A stretch of 64,000 bases of DNA from positions 42,248 to 106,247 of the forward strand of contig NZ_MBPN01000004.1 in NCBI RefSeq assembly GCF_001695625.1. Reading direction: 5' to 3'. Below are positions 22,991-31,402 of the stretch, piece by piece (the stretch's first letter is position 1; each line of letters starts with the position of its first letter). The notes beneath the pieces are model-generated. The model made no database searches. It was not told where the DNA came from and saw only the letters and a program-made list of their open reading frames with translations. A program made the position numbers and the translations under genes. Source of the DNA: Pseudomonas defluvii. Its GTDB lineage: Bacteria; Pseudomonadota; Gammaproteobacteria; Pseudomonadales; Pseudomonadaceae.

Positions 22991-23321
22991 ATGTCACCTT
23001 TGGACAGGCGCAGCCTGTCATTGTTGTGCAGGCGCATCGATCCAGCCTGATGCTACCTGAGGTTTCGAGCACTGCCGGAAGGCACGCAATGGCCTGTTTC
23101 CAGTCGAAACCTGTTACATAGCTTGCCAGCGCCGTTAAATATGTCAAACAGCTTTGTGTAAAATTATTGCTTAGTAAGCTACTAATTTTGCCGTTAAGCT
23201 TGCTAAGTGTTTGAAATATAGAGGTAATTTTTGATTTTTGTAGTTCATTATATTTAACGTTTTTGGCGCGCGCTGCGGGAGTATGGGCCTTGGCGAGACA
23301 GGATCGCGCAAGGCCCTTGGC
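22991..23321. other. AT-rich intergenic gap with nested palindromes, no gene seen
   Basis: No convincing coding frame. From about 23110 to 23270 base composition drops well below the neighbourhood in GC. TTAGTA-AGC-TACTAA (23171-23185) is a perfect interrupted palindrome; CTTAGTAAGCT (23170-23180) also pairs with AGCTTGCTAAG (23197-23207) with one mismatch. The shape fits a MarR-type operator or a decayed promoter region, but no regulator gene is next to it. Confidence 0.5.
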
Positions 23322-24110
23322 TCAGTGCAGGATCTGCGCAAGGAAGCCTTTGGCCCGTGCGCTTTGAGGGTTGTTGAAAAACGCCTCAGGCGGGCTGTCC
23401 TCGATGATCTGGCCACCATCCAGGAACAGTACGCGCTCTGCCACCTGGCGGGCGAACCCCATCTCGTGGGTAACGCACAGCATGGTCATGCCGGTGTCGG
23501 CCAGCCTTACTAGCACGTCCAGTACTTCGGCGACCATTTCCGGGTCGAGTGCCGAGGTGGGCTCGTCGAACAACATGATTTTCGGTTTCATGCACAGTGC
23601 CCGTGCAATCGCCACCCGCTGTTGTTGCCCGCCAGAGAGCTGGCTGGGGTACTTGCCTGCCTGGCTTTCGATGCCGACCTTGTTCAAGTAGAAACGTGCG
23701 CGCTCCTCGGCTTCCTGGCGTGACAGGCCACGCACGCTCATGGGCGCCAGGGTGCAGTTGTCGAGCACGCTCATGTGCGGGAACAGGTTGAAATGCTGGA
23801 ACACCATGCCGATCTCGCTGCGTACTTGAGCGGCTTGGCGGGTGTTTTCGGCAAGGTCGGTGTCATTGACCCGAATCGTGCCCTTTTCAGCGATCTCCAG
23901 GCGATTAATGCAGCGGATCAGTGTCGACTTGCCCGAGCCTGAAGGCCCGCAGAGGACGATGCGCTCGCCTTCGCGTACCTGCAGGTCGATATCGCGCAGT
24001 ACATGGTAGGCGCCGTAGTACTTGTTCAGGCCTTCAATCTTCACCACGACGTTGCGTGGGTCGGGCTGGGCGATGGGTTGGGCAGAGGCAAGGCTCAGGG
24101 GGCTAGGCAT
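23322..24110 (-). CDS. Polar amino acid ABC importer ATPase (D-lysine cluster)
   Basis: 262 residues. Walker A GPSGSGKST, C-loop LSGGQQQR, Walker B IMLFDEPTSALD and a switch histidine (CVTHEM) are all canonical for GlnQ/HisP-type ATPases. The N-terminal ~25 residues are a non-conserved extension. The start MPSPLSLAS is chosen because CGGGAG precedes it. It is the distal gene of the cluster on this strand, after the FAD oxidoreductase, matching the order I know from P. putida PP_3597. Energises the permease pair encoded at 25399-26825. Confidence 0.9.
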   Translation of the reverse strand: MPSPLSLASAQPIAQPDPRNVVVKIEGLNKYYGAYHVLRDIDLQVREGERIVLCGPSGSGKSTLIRCINRLEIAEKGTIRVNDTDLAENTRQAAQVRSEIGMVFQHFNLFPHMSVLDNCTLAPMSVRGLSRQEAEERARFYLNKVGIESQAGKYPSQLSGGQQQRVAIARALCMKPKIMLFDEPTSALDPEMVAEVLDVLVRLADTGMTMLCVTHEMGFARQVAERVLFLDGGQIIEDSPPEAFFNNPQSARAKGFLAQILH

Positions 24111-24129
24111 TGTTATTGTTCTCCCGAAG

Positions 24130-25371
24130 TCAGTTGAAGCGCTGTGCACTGTAGGGCGCAGGGTCGGTGAAAGGCTTGGCACCGGTGATCATTTCCGCCA
24201 GCAAGCGGCCGCTGACCGGGCCCAGGGTCAGGCCGTGGTGAGCATGCCCGAAGTTGAACCACAGGCCTTTGTGACGCGGTGCCGGGCCAATGACCGGGCG
24301 CATGTCCGGCAGGCATGGACGGCGCCCCAGCCAGGGCTCGGCTTCGATGCGCTCGCCGAGAGGGAAGAGCTTGCGTGCGATGGCCTCGCAGCGTTCCAGC
24401 TGGATTTGATTGGCCGGCGCGTCGCTGGCGGCAAATTCGATGCCGGTGGTCAGGCGGATGCCCTTGACCATGGGGGCCAGTACGAAGCCACCCTGTACGT
24501 CGCAGATCGAGTGCGTCAGCTCGGCACCAGCGCGGGGGCGATAATGGGCGTGGTAACCCCGCTTGATCTCCAGCGGAATGCTGTAGCCCAGCGGCTTGAA
24601 CAGATCGGCGGCTTGCGGGCCAAGGGCGATGACGACCTCAGCTGCGGTGATCGGCCCCTGGCGGCTGTCGACCTGCCAATCGCCGGCCACCTGGCGCAGG
24701 GTGCGGGCGTCGCCATGAATGAACTGGCCACCGCGTTTGACGAACAGTGCGGCATAGCCGCGCGTCAGGCCACCTGGGTCGCTGACTGTTTTGGGGTCTA
24801 GCCAGTGGATGCCGCCAACGACGTTTTCGCTGAGATCGACTTCGCGGGCGTGCAGTTGTTGGCGGTCGAGGATCTCATAGCGCAGGCCGTAGGGCTTGAG
24901 CGCGTGGGCCTCATCCTGTGCAGTGGCAAAGGCCTCGGCATTGCGGTACACCTCGATCCAGCCCTTGGCCTTGATCAGGTCGCCGAGTTCGGCAGCTTCG
25001 ATCAGAGCGTCGTGCTCCTCTACGCAGCGTTCCACCAGTGGCAGCATGGCGCGGGTGGCTACGGCGACACCGGCAGGCGAGGAGTTCTGCCAGTACTTGA
25101 GCAGCCAGGGGCCAGCCTTGGGCAGGTAGCGCAGGCTGTAGCGCACATCGGGTTGGCGATTCAGGCTGTAGCGCAGCAGGCGGGAAAGCTCGCGGGGGAA
25201 GGCGTAGGGGATCACGCTGGAGCGCTCGATCAGCCCGGCGTTGCCGTGGCTGGTGCCGCTGCCGGGCTCGGCGCGGTCGATCAGAATCACCTTGCGCCCA
25301 CGGGCTTGCAGGTGCAGGGCGGTGCTGACGCCGACGATACCGGCGCCCAGAACGATGGTTTGGCATTGCAT
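24130..25371 (-). CDS. amaD: FAD-dependent D-amino acid dehydrogenase/oxidase, AmaD-like
   Basis: 413 residues, DadA-like. The N-terminal dinucleotide-binding motif VLGAGIVGVST starts at residue 6 and is followed by an acidic strand end (VILIDRAEPGSGTSHGN). The C-terminal LGRRPCLPDMRPVIGPAP and FGHAHHGLTLGP segments are the usual flavin-contacting regions. In P. putida the gene in this position (amaD) is implicated in D-lysine oxidation to a keto acid that cyclises to piperideine-2-carboxylate. The assignment rests on family plus cluster order; another D-amino acid is possible. Lies between permease and ATPase genes of the same operon. Confidence 0.8.
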   Translation of the reverse strand: MQCQTIVLGAGIVGVSTALHLQARGRKVILIDRAEPGSGTSHGNAGLIERSSVIPYAFPRELSRLLRYSLNRQPDVRYSLRYLPKAGPWLLKYWQNSSPAGVAVATRAMLPLVERCVEEHDALIEAAELGDLIKAKGWIEVYRNAEAFATAQDEAHALKPYGLRYEILDRQQLHAREVDLSENVVGGIHWLDPKTVSDPGGLTRGYAALFVKRGGQFIHGDARTLRQVAGDWQVDSRQGPITAAEVVIALGPQAADLFKPLGYSIPLEIKRGYHAHYRPRAGAELTHSICDVQGGFVLAPMVKGIRLTTGIEFAASDAPANQIQLERCEAIARKLFPLGERIEAEPWLGRRPCLPDMRPVIGPAPRHKGLWFNFGHAHHGLTLGPVSGRLLAEMITGAKPFTDPAPYSAQRFN

Positions 25372-25398
25372 GGAACGGTCCTCGAAAGGCTGCACGGT

Positions 25399-26109
25399 TT
25401 AGCGCAGGTGACGGCCCAGACGGCCTTCGATGTGTTTGAGGCTGCGTCGCACGATCTCGACGATCAGCAGGTAGAGCACTGCAGCCCAGAGGTAGATCTG
25501 GAAGTCGAAACTGCGCGAGAAGGCCAGTTTGGTGATACCCATCAGGTCATAGATGGTCACCAGCGAAGCAATGGCGCTGGCCTTGATCATCAGGATCAAT
25601 TCGTTGCCCAGTGGGCCAACGGCGACAATCAGTGACTGGGGCAGGATGACCTTGAAGAAGGTGGTCGAGCGCTTCAGGCTCAGCGCCTTGGCGGCTTCAT
25701 ACTGCCCGGGAGCGACCGCCATCAGGCTGCCGCGGAAGATCTCGGCCTGGTAGGCGGCGGTGTTCAGGGTGAACGCCAGCAGGGTGCAGTACCACGCCTC
25801 GCGGAAAAACCACCAGAGCCCGACGTCCTGCCAGAAGCCCTTGAAGGAACTCAGGCCGTAATACAGCATGAACAGTTGGGCCAGCAGTGGCGAACCGCGG
25901 AAAAAGTAGATATAGCCGGCACTCAGGCGCTGCACGACCAGGTTGTTCGACAGCCGCGCCAGGGCCAGCAGCAGGCCGAGGATTGCGCCGAGGGTGAACG
26001 AGATTGCCACCAGTTTGGCGGTTACCAGCAGGCCATCGACAAAGCGCGGGCCGTAGCGCTCCAGCAGTTCGGGATCGAGGAACAGCCTTAGCAGATCATC
26101 GAAAGTCAT
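25399..26109 (-). CDS. Polar amino acid ABC importer permease (second)
   Basis: 236 residues, HisM/ArtM type. Several membrane helices; the cytoplasmic EAA loop (YEAAKALSLKRSTTFFKVILPQ) is clear at about residues 145-170. The N-terminal part carries LAQLFMLYYGL, typical of this family. Start overlaps the upstream permease stop by 4 bp (ATGA), so the two are translated together and form the heterodimeric channel. Confidence 0.9.
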   Translation of the reverse strand: MTFDDLLRLFLDPELLERYGPRFVDGLLVTAKLVAISFTLGAILGLLLALARLSNNLVVQRLSAGYIYFFRGSPLLAQLFMLYYGLSSFKGFWQDVGLWWFFREAWYCTLLAFTLNTAAYQAEIFRGSLMAVAPGQYEAAKALSLKRSTTFFKVILPQSLIVAVGPLGNELILMIKASAIASLVTIYDLMGITKLAFSRSFDFQIYLWAAVLYLLIVEIVRRSLKHIEGRLGRHLR

Positions 26110-26825
26110 GGGCGTGCGCTCCGCAGGTGGCGACTGAAATACCGCTCGATAACGCTAAAGGCGCGTCCTGACAGGGCCGAAAACAGCAGGTAGCCAAAAC
26201 AGGCGACGGCATAGAAAAACATGGGCTCCTTGGTAACGCTGACCGCCAGGTTGGTCTGGCGCATCAGGTCCACCAGGGAGATGGTCGAAACCAGCGACGT
26301 GTCCTTGAGCAGTGACAGCCAGTTGTTCGACAGGCCGGGCAAGGCAATACGTACCAGTTGCGGAAACACCACTTTGCGAAAGGTTGTGGTCTTGCTCAGG
26401 CCCAGCGCCGCCGATGCTTCGTATTGGCCCTTGGGCACGGTCTTGAACGCTGCCAGCCAGATCTCACTGGAAAAGGCGGCGAAGACGAAGCTGAAGGCGA
26501 TCATCGCGGCCAGGAAGGTGTTGATCAGCACTTCACCTTCATAACCCATGGCGGCGAGGATTTTCTGTGCTGCTATCTGGCAGCCGTAATAGATGATCAG
26601 CAGGGTCAGCAGCTCTGGCAGGCCACGGAACACGGTGGAGAAGACGGTAGCTGCAGCCTTCGGGAAGCGCTTTGGCGAGCGGGCGGCGAGGGCGACACCC
26701 AGCCCCAGGGGCAAGCCAATGGGCAGGCAGGCCAGGGCCAGGCTGATGGTGACTACGGCGCCGGCCAGCAATGCCTGGCCCCAGCCGCCGCTGGCAAACG
26801 ACAGCAGTGACAGTTGTTCGATCAT
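26106..26825 (-). CDS. Polar amino acid ABC importer permease (first)
   Basis: 239 residues, HisQ/ArtQ type. The start MIEQLSLLSFASGGWGQ is chosen over an upstream in-frame codon because GAGGG lies a few bases before it. The EAA loop YEASAALGLSKTTTFRKVVFPQ and helix segment PELLTLLIIYYG are conserved. Pairs with the overlapping downstream permease. Confidence 0.9.
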   Translation of the reverse strand: MIEQLSLLSFASGGWGQALLAGAVVTISLALACLPIGLPLGLGVALAARSPKRFPKAAATVFSTVFRGLPELLTLLIIYYGCQIAAQKILAAMGYEGEVLINTFLAAMIAFSFVFAAFSSEIWLAAFKTVPKGQYEASAALGLSKTTTFRKVVFPQLVRIALPGLSNNWLSLLKDTSLVSTISLVDLMRQTNLAVSVTKEPMFFYAVACFGYLLFSALSGRAFSVIERYFSRHLRSARP

Positions 26826-26848
26826 GCTCGAACCCTCTTTTTTGACCG

Positions 26849-26928
26849 TGCAGGAGCCGGTATGGCATCGGCGCGTTGTCACCGCGATTTAGGCCTGGCG
26901 CCTATCGCCGGCAAGGCCGGCTCCTGCA
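26849..26928. repeat. REPIN-like inverted REP pair inside the D-lysine transporter operon
   Basis: TGCAGGAGCCGG (26849-26860) and its exact complement CCGGCTCCTGCA (26917-26928) frame an 80-bp unit; the right half contains GCCGGCAAGGCCGGCTCCTGCAGG-type sequence common in Pseudomonas REPs. It lies between the binding-protein stop and the first permease start. Confidence 0.6.
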
Positions 26929-26940
26929 GGGATGTGGGGC

Positions 26941-27699
26941 TTATTGGTAGATATCGAAGTCGAAGTAGCGGCTGGAGATCTTCTGGTAGGTGCCGTCGGC
27001 GACGATCTCGTCCAGCGCCTTGTTCAGGCGTTCGCGCAGGGCGTCGTCGTCCTTGCGAACGGCGATCGAGGCATCGGCGGTGGTGCCTTTGACATCGCCA
27101 ATGAACTTGCAGCAGTCCTTGCCGGACTTGTTCAGCCACTCGATCAGCGGAAACTTGTCGGCAATCACGCCATCCAGGCGGCCTGCGGCGAGGTCGGCGT
27201 TGGCTTCATCAAGGGTAGGGTAGAGCTTGACCTCGGCGCCGGCCTTGCCATAGACGTCTTCGGCATAGATGGCCTGGGTCGAGGACGATTGCGCGCCCAC
27301 GGTGTAGCCCTTGAAGTCGGTCTGTGCGTCGGTGATCTTGCTGTCCTTGGCCACGGCGACCGAAAGGGGGGTCTTGTAGTAGTGGTTGGTGAAGGCGATC
27401 TTCTTGCGGCGCTCTTCGGTGTTGATCATCGACGCGACCACAGCATCGTATTTCTTGGCCATCAGTGCCGGAATGATCCCTTCCCAGTCCTGGGCGACCA
27501 GGGTGCATTGCACCTGCATGCGTTCGCACAGGGCGTTGGCGATATCGACGTCGAAGCCGTGCAGCTTGTTATCCGAGTCGACGTAGTTGAAAGGGGGGTA
27601 AGCGCCTTCGGTGGCGATTTTCAAGGTTTCTGCCTGGGCTGCGCCGATTCCGGCGAGCATCAGTACGCAAGCGCTTGCAAGGTGGACGACTCGTTTCAT
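26941..27699 (-). CDS. Periplasmic amino acid-binding protein (D-lysine cluster)
   Basis: 252 residues, SBP_bac_3 fold (lysine/arginine/ornithine-binding-like). A signal peptide ends at about residue 23 (AGIGAAQA). Mature start ETLKIATEGAYPPFNYVD is the hallmark. The second of two adjacent ATGs is preferred because GAGGT is then spaced 5 bp away. It feeds the permease pair encoded next. The position between regulator and permeases matches the P. putida D-lysine/pipecolate cluster. Exact ligand not provable from sequence. Confidence 0.88.
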   Translation of the reverse strand: MKRVVHLASACVLMLAGIGAAQAETLKIATEGAYPPFNYVDSDNKLHGFDVDIANALCERMQVQCTLVAQDWEGIIPALMAKKYDAVVASMINTEERRKKIAFTNHYYKTPLSVAVAKDSKITDAQTDFKGYTVGAQSSSTQAIYAEDVYGKAGAEVKLYPTLDEANADLAAGRLDGVIADKFPLIEWLNKSGKDCCKFIGDVKGTTADASIAVRKDDDALRERLNKALDEIVADGTYQKISSRYFDFDIYQ

Positions 27700-27730
27700 C
27701 ATGTACCTCGATTGGTATTTTGCACTCTGG

Positions 27731-28600
27731 CTATTGTTTGTTCGTTGACGTGTAGCCAACGAATTCGTTGTGTAGAGCGGCAGTGGCTTCCAAGCGTTTT
27801 TCAACATCCGGTCCGAGTTTCTTGCAGACCTCGTTGACCATCAGGTGTACCCACGACAGCATCGTCGCGGTGGACTCCCAGAACAGATTGAAATCGGTGG
27901 GTATACGAAAGACTTCGTCGGCGTGGGCATCGGCCCAGTCGCAGAAGGTGTCGGTAACCAGTGTTACCGGGATGCCCGCTTCCTGCGCCTTGCGACACAG
28001 GTTCAGGGCATGGCGTGAGTAGCGGCGCGCCTCGAACACCACCAGGGCACAGTCGTCCGGCTGGCTGAGCAGCACGTCGCCAAAGTGCCCGGCGCTGCCA
28101 TCGACGGCGTGCACGCCATCACGCAGGTATTGCAGCAGGTGCACCATGCACAGGGCGATGCCGCGCTCGGTCTGAAAGCCGGCGACGAATATCTTCCGTC
28201 GTTCAGAGAGGCGTTGGGCGACGCTGTGCCAAAGCGCGGTGTGGCTGTATTCATGCACCCGCACCAAGGCTGCGACTTCCAGTTCAAAGCTGCGAGAGGC
28301 ACCTTCTTCAGACTCGCGCCGTTGTTGGCGGAATTCTTGCAGGCGATCACCAACCAGCCAGGGGCCATCGCCCAGGTCATTCTTGAGGTCGTGTTTGAGC
28401 GCCTTGAAGTGTTCATAGCCCAGTGCGCGGCAGAAACGGCCGACACTGGACTCGCTGATGCCAAGTTTGTCGGCGATGCTGGCAGCGGTCTGGAAAGGCA
28501 GTTCATGCAGGTTGCCCAGCATGTAAGTGGCGATCTTGCGCCCAGACGCCGAGGCGTTCTGCAGGCTGCTTTCCAGGCGTTGTTTGATCGGTTGGCTCAC
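27731..28600 (-). CDS. RpiR-family transcriptional regulator (HTH plus SIS)
   Basis: 289 residues. N-terminal RpiR helix-turn-helix (residues ~1-75; IADKLGISESSVGRFCRALGY) and a SIS domain (residues ~120-260) that in this family binds a phosphosugar or other acid effector. GTG start at 28598-28600. It is divergent from dpkA and followed 32 bp later by the binding-protein gene, so it sits where a local regulator of both arms would. Effector is probably a lysine or piperideine-2-carboxylate intermediate (inference). Confidence 0.87.
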   Translation of the reverse strand: MSQPIKQRLESSLQNASASGRKIATYMLGNLHELPFQTAASIADKLGISESSVGRFCRALGYEHFKALKHDLKNDLGDGPWLVGDRLQEFRQQRRESEEGASRSFELEVAALVRVHEYSHTALWHSVAQRLSERRKIFVAGFQTERGIALCMVHLLQYLRDGVHAVDGSAGHFGDVLLSQPDDCALVVFEARRYSRHALNLCRKAQEAGIPVTLVTDTFCDWADAHADEVFRIPTDFNLFWESTATMLSWVHLMVNEVCKKLGPDVEKRLEATAALHNEFVGYTSTNKQ

Positions 28601-28647
28601 GGACGACTCTCACGGCGGTTGCGCTTGACGAAGAAAATGAATGTTTT

Positions 28648-28672
28648 CTGTCATCAAGTCAACATTTGACAG
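28648..28672. promoter_or_regulatory. Candidate RpiR operator between regulator and dpkA
   Basis: CTGTCA at 28648-28653 and TGACAG at 28667-28672 form a 25-bp interrupted palindrome, with a third CTGTCA at 28677. A second short symmetry GAAAA/TTTTC spans 28633-28648. All lie in the 147-bp divergent spacer, 48-99 bp from the regulator start. Confidence 0.4.
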
Positions 28673-28747
28673 ATAGCTGTCACTGCGCGAGAGTTTCCAG
28701 CCTGCTCATCGCTGTAGCCCAGTCCAATTCCAACAAGGGAGCTTCAG

Positions 28748-29779
28748 ATGTCCGCACGTCCTGATACTGCAGTCGCGCACCTTGCCTTTGCCGAACTGCA
28801 GGCTTTGCTGCATCGGATATTCGTTCGTCACGGTACCAGTGAGGCCGTTGCCGACGCGCTGGCGTACAACTGCGCCAGCGCTCAGCGTGACGGCGCCCAC
28901 AGCCACGGTGTTTTTCGTATTCCTGGGTATGTATCGACCTTGGCCAGTGGCTGGGTAGACGGCAAGGCGCAGCCAGGCGTCGAAGATGTCGCCTCTGGCT
29001 ATGTCCGGGTTGATGCCAGGGGTGGTTTTGCTCAGCCTGCACTGGCCGCAGCCCGTGGGTTGCTGGTGGAAAAGGCGCGCAGTGCCGGTGTGGCGGTGCT
29101 GGCCATTCACAATTCGCACCACTTTGCGGCCCTCTGGCCAGACGTAGAGCCGTTCGCCGAAGAGGGGTTGGTTGCCCTGAGCGTGGTCAACAGCATGACC
29201 TGCGTGGTCCCTCATGGTGCGCAGCGGCCGTTGTTTGGTACCAATCCGATCGCCTTCGCTGCACCTTGCGCGGGCAGCGACCCCATTGTCTTTGATATGG
29301 CCACCAGCGCCATGGCTCACGGCGACGTGCAGATTGCTGCACGCAAGGGAGAGCAATTGCCGGAGGGTATGGGGGTGGACAGCCAGGGTCAGCCGACCTG
29401 TGATCCCAAGGCGATTCTGGAGGGTGGGGCGCTGCTGCCTTTTGGTGGGCACAAGGGTTCGGCGTTGTCGATGATGGTCGAGTTGCTGGCAGCAGCGTTA
29501 ACGGGCGGTCACTTCTCGTTCGAGTTCGACTGGTCGCAGCACCCCGGTGCGAAGACACCCTGGACCGGGCAATTGATCATTGTCATCGACCCTGCCAAAT
29601 CAGTGGGTAATCGCTTTGCCGAGCGCAGCCGCGAGTTGGTGAACCAGATGCATGAGGTGGGCTTGAAACGTATGCCGGGTGAGCGGCGTTATCGCGAGCG
29701 CGAGTTGTCGGCGCAGCAGGGCGTGACCCTGACGGTGCAGGAGCTGGAGCAGTTGCGAGCCCTTGCGGGAGAGCAATGA
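28748..29779 (+). CDS. dpkA: Delta1-piperideine-2-carboxylate reductase (Ldh_2 family)
   Basis: 343 residues of the malate/L-lactate dehydrogenase family (Ldh_2), which uses NAD(P)H without a Rossmann fold. Typical segments are AQRDGAHSHGVFR near residue 50, LAIHNSHHFAALW near 120 and LPFGGHKGSALSMMVE near 235. In P. putida DpkA reduces piperideine-2-carboxylate (and pyrroline-2-carboxylate) to L-pipecolate (L-proline). Its neighbours (D-amino acid oxidoreductase, basic amino acid importer, aminotransferase) support that assignment. AGGGAG precedes the ATG. Confidence 0.88.
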   Translation: MSARPDTAVAHLAFAELQALLHRIFVRHGTSEAVADALAYNCASAQRDGAHSHGVFRIPGYVSTLASGWVDGKAQPGVEDVASGYVRVDARGGFAQPALAAARGLLVEKARSAGVAVLAIHNSHHFAALWPDVEPFAEEGLVALSVVNSMTCVVPHGAQRPLFGTNPIAFAAPCAGSDPIVFDMATSAMAHGDVQIAARKGEQLPEGMGVDSQGQPTCDPKAILEGGALLPFGGHKGSALSMMVELLAAALTGGHFSFEFDWSQHPGAKTPWTGQLIIVIDPAKSVGNRFAERSRELVNQMHEVGLKRMPGERRYRERELSAQQGVTLTVQELEQLRALAGEQ

Positions 29780-29915
29780 GCCGATGACGGCGATGCGGGG
29801 CCGTGCAGTGCTGCACTGACGAGTTGCACGCGAAGACATGTTCCTTGGCGTTCAGTACAGGTATCCTCGCGACAGCTGTTAGTCCGAACTGTCCTGACCC
29901 AAGGAGCTGCACGCT

Positions 29916-31118
29916 GTGTTCAAACATGTTGATGCCTATGCCGGTGACCCGATTCTCTCGCTGATGGAGACCTTCAAGGCCGACCCTCGTGCCGACAAGG
30001 TCAACCTGAGTATCGGTCTGTATTACGATGCTGCCGGTGTGGTACCGCAACTGGGCGCTGTGGCCGAGGCGGAAAAACGCCTGGCCGGCCAGCCTCACCA
30101 GGCGTCGCTGTATCTGCCGATGGAAGGCCTGGGCAGCTATCGCCAGGCTATCCAGACCCTGCTGTTCGGCGCCGGTCATCCTGCGGTAGAGGGTGGACGT
30201 GTGGCTACCGTGCAGACCGTTGGCGGTTCGGGGGCATTGAAAGTAGGGGCTGACTTCCTCAAGCGTTACTTCCCGGAGTCGCAGGTCTGGGTCAGTGATC
30301 CGACCTGGGACAACCACCGCGCAATCTTTGAAGGTGCAGGTTTCAAGGTCAACACCTACCCGTACTTTGATCAGCAGAGCCGCGGGCTGAATTTTGATGG
30401 CATGCTCGCGACGTTGCAGACCCTGCCGGCCAACAGCATTGTGCTGTTGCACCCATGCTGCCATAACCCTACCGGTGTCGACCTGAGCCAGGCGCAGTGG
30501 CAGCAGGTGATCGAAGTGGTCAAGGCGCGCAGCCTGATCCCGTTCCTTGACATTGCCTATCAGGGCTTTGGCGAAGGCCTGGTAGACGATGCCTACGCCA
30601 TCCGTGAAGTTGCCCGTGCAGGCGTACCCTGCCTGGTCAGCAATTCGTTCTCGAAGATCTTCTCGCTGTATGGCGAGCGCGTAGGCGGCTTGTCGATAGT
30701 CTGCGACGACGTGGCCAGTGCACAAAGTGTATTGGGCCAGCTCAAGGCCACCGTGCGTCGCAACTATTCCAGCCCACCGAACTTCGGTGCCCAACTGGTC
30801 GCAGCCGTGCTCGGCGACGCGGGCCTGAATGCCCAGTGGGAAGCCGAAGTGGAACAGATGCGCCTGCGTATTCTTGAAATGCGCCAGGGGCTGGTCGATG
30901 CCTTGGGCGCGCTGTTGCCGGGTCAGGACTTCCAGTTCTTCCTGCGTCAGCGTGGCATGTTCAGCTACACCGGCTTCAGCGTTGAGCAGGTTCGTCGTCT
31001 GCGTGACGAATTTGGTGTGTACCTGATCGATAGCGGTCGGGTCTGCATGGCGGGCCTGCGCCCGGACAACCTGCAGCAGGTGGCGAAGGCGTTTGCTGCA
31101 GTGCAGCGTCAGGCGTAA
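29916..31118 (+). CDS. amaC: Class I PLP aminotransferase, AmaC/TyrB-like
   Basis: 400 residues, aspartate/aromatic aminotransferase fold. The PLP lysine is K247 in [26 protein letters not shown] (residues 179-189) and a C-terminal substrate-carboxylate arginine region (RVCMAGLR) are intact. GTG start with AAGGAG 10 bp upstream. In P. putida the gene beside dpkA (amaC) was assigned as a D-lysine aminotransferase, though the sequence alone would suit an aromatic aminotransferase equally well. 136 bp after dpkA; may have its own promoter. Confidence 0.82.
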   Translation: MFKHVDAYAGDPILSLMETFKADPRADKVNLSIGLYYDAAGVVPQLGAVAEAEKRLAGQPHQASLYLPMEGLGSYRQAIQTLLFGAGHPAVEGGRVATVQTVGGSGALKVGADFLKRYFPESQVWVSDPTWDNHRAIFEGAGFKVNTYPYFDQQSRGLNFDGMLATLQTLPANSIVLLHPCCHNPTGVDLSQAQWQQVIEVVKARSLIPFLDIAYQGFGEGLVDDAYAIREVARAGVPCLVSNSFSKIFSLYGERVGGLSIVCDDVASAQSVLGQLKATVRRNYSSPPNFGAQLVAAVLGDAGLNAQWEAEVEQMRLRILEMRQGLVDALGALLPGQDFQFFLRQRGMFSYTGFSVEQVRRLRDEFGVYLIDSGRVCMAGLRPDNLQQVAKAFAAVQRQA

Positions 31119-31151
31119 CGCCGCGCCTGTGCTGGCACTTCACTAATACCC

Positions 31152-31211
31152 TCGCAGGCAAGCCTTGCTCCCAGCGCTCACCGAGCCGTGTGGGGGCTGG
31201 CCTGCCTGCGA
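31152..31211. repeat. REPIN-like inverted repeat downstream of amaC
   Basis: TCGCAGGCAAGCC (31152-31164) and GGCCTGCCTGCGA (31199-31211) pair with one mismatch across a 34-bp loop. The remainder of the 284-bp spacer before the transporter gene holds no coding frame I trust. Confidence 0.5.
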
Positions 31212-31402
31212 TGAGGTAGTACCTGTTTGACGTTGTTTTCCTGGGTGATGTTGCACCAAGTGCAACCGTTCCTCTGGTAGCACTTTGCAAGTGCAACCAA
31301 TCAGCGCAAAATCGCGCCCCCTTACTATAGGTTGGGAGCGATGAGGCGTCTGTTTCGCAGCTCCTGGCCCTGTTGTAGTCTTGCGAGTGGAGTTGCACCC
31401 GG

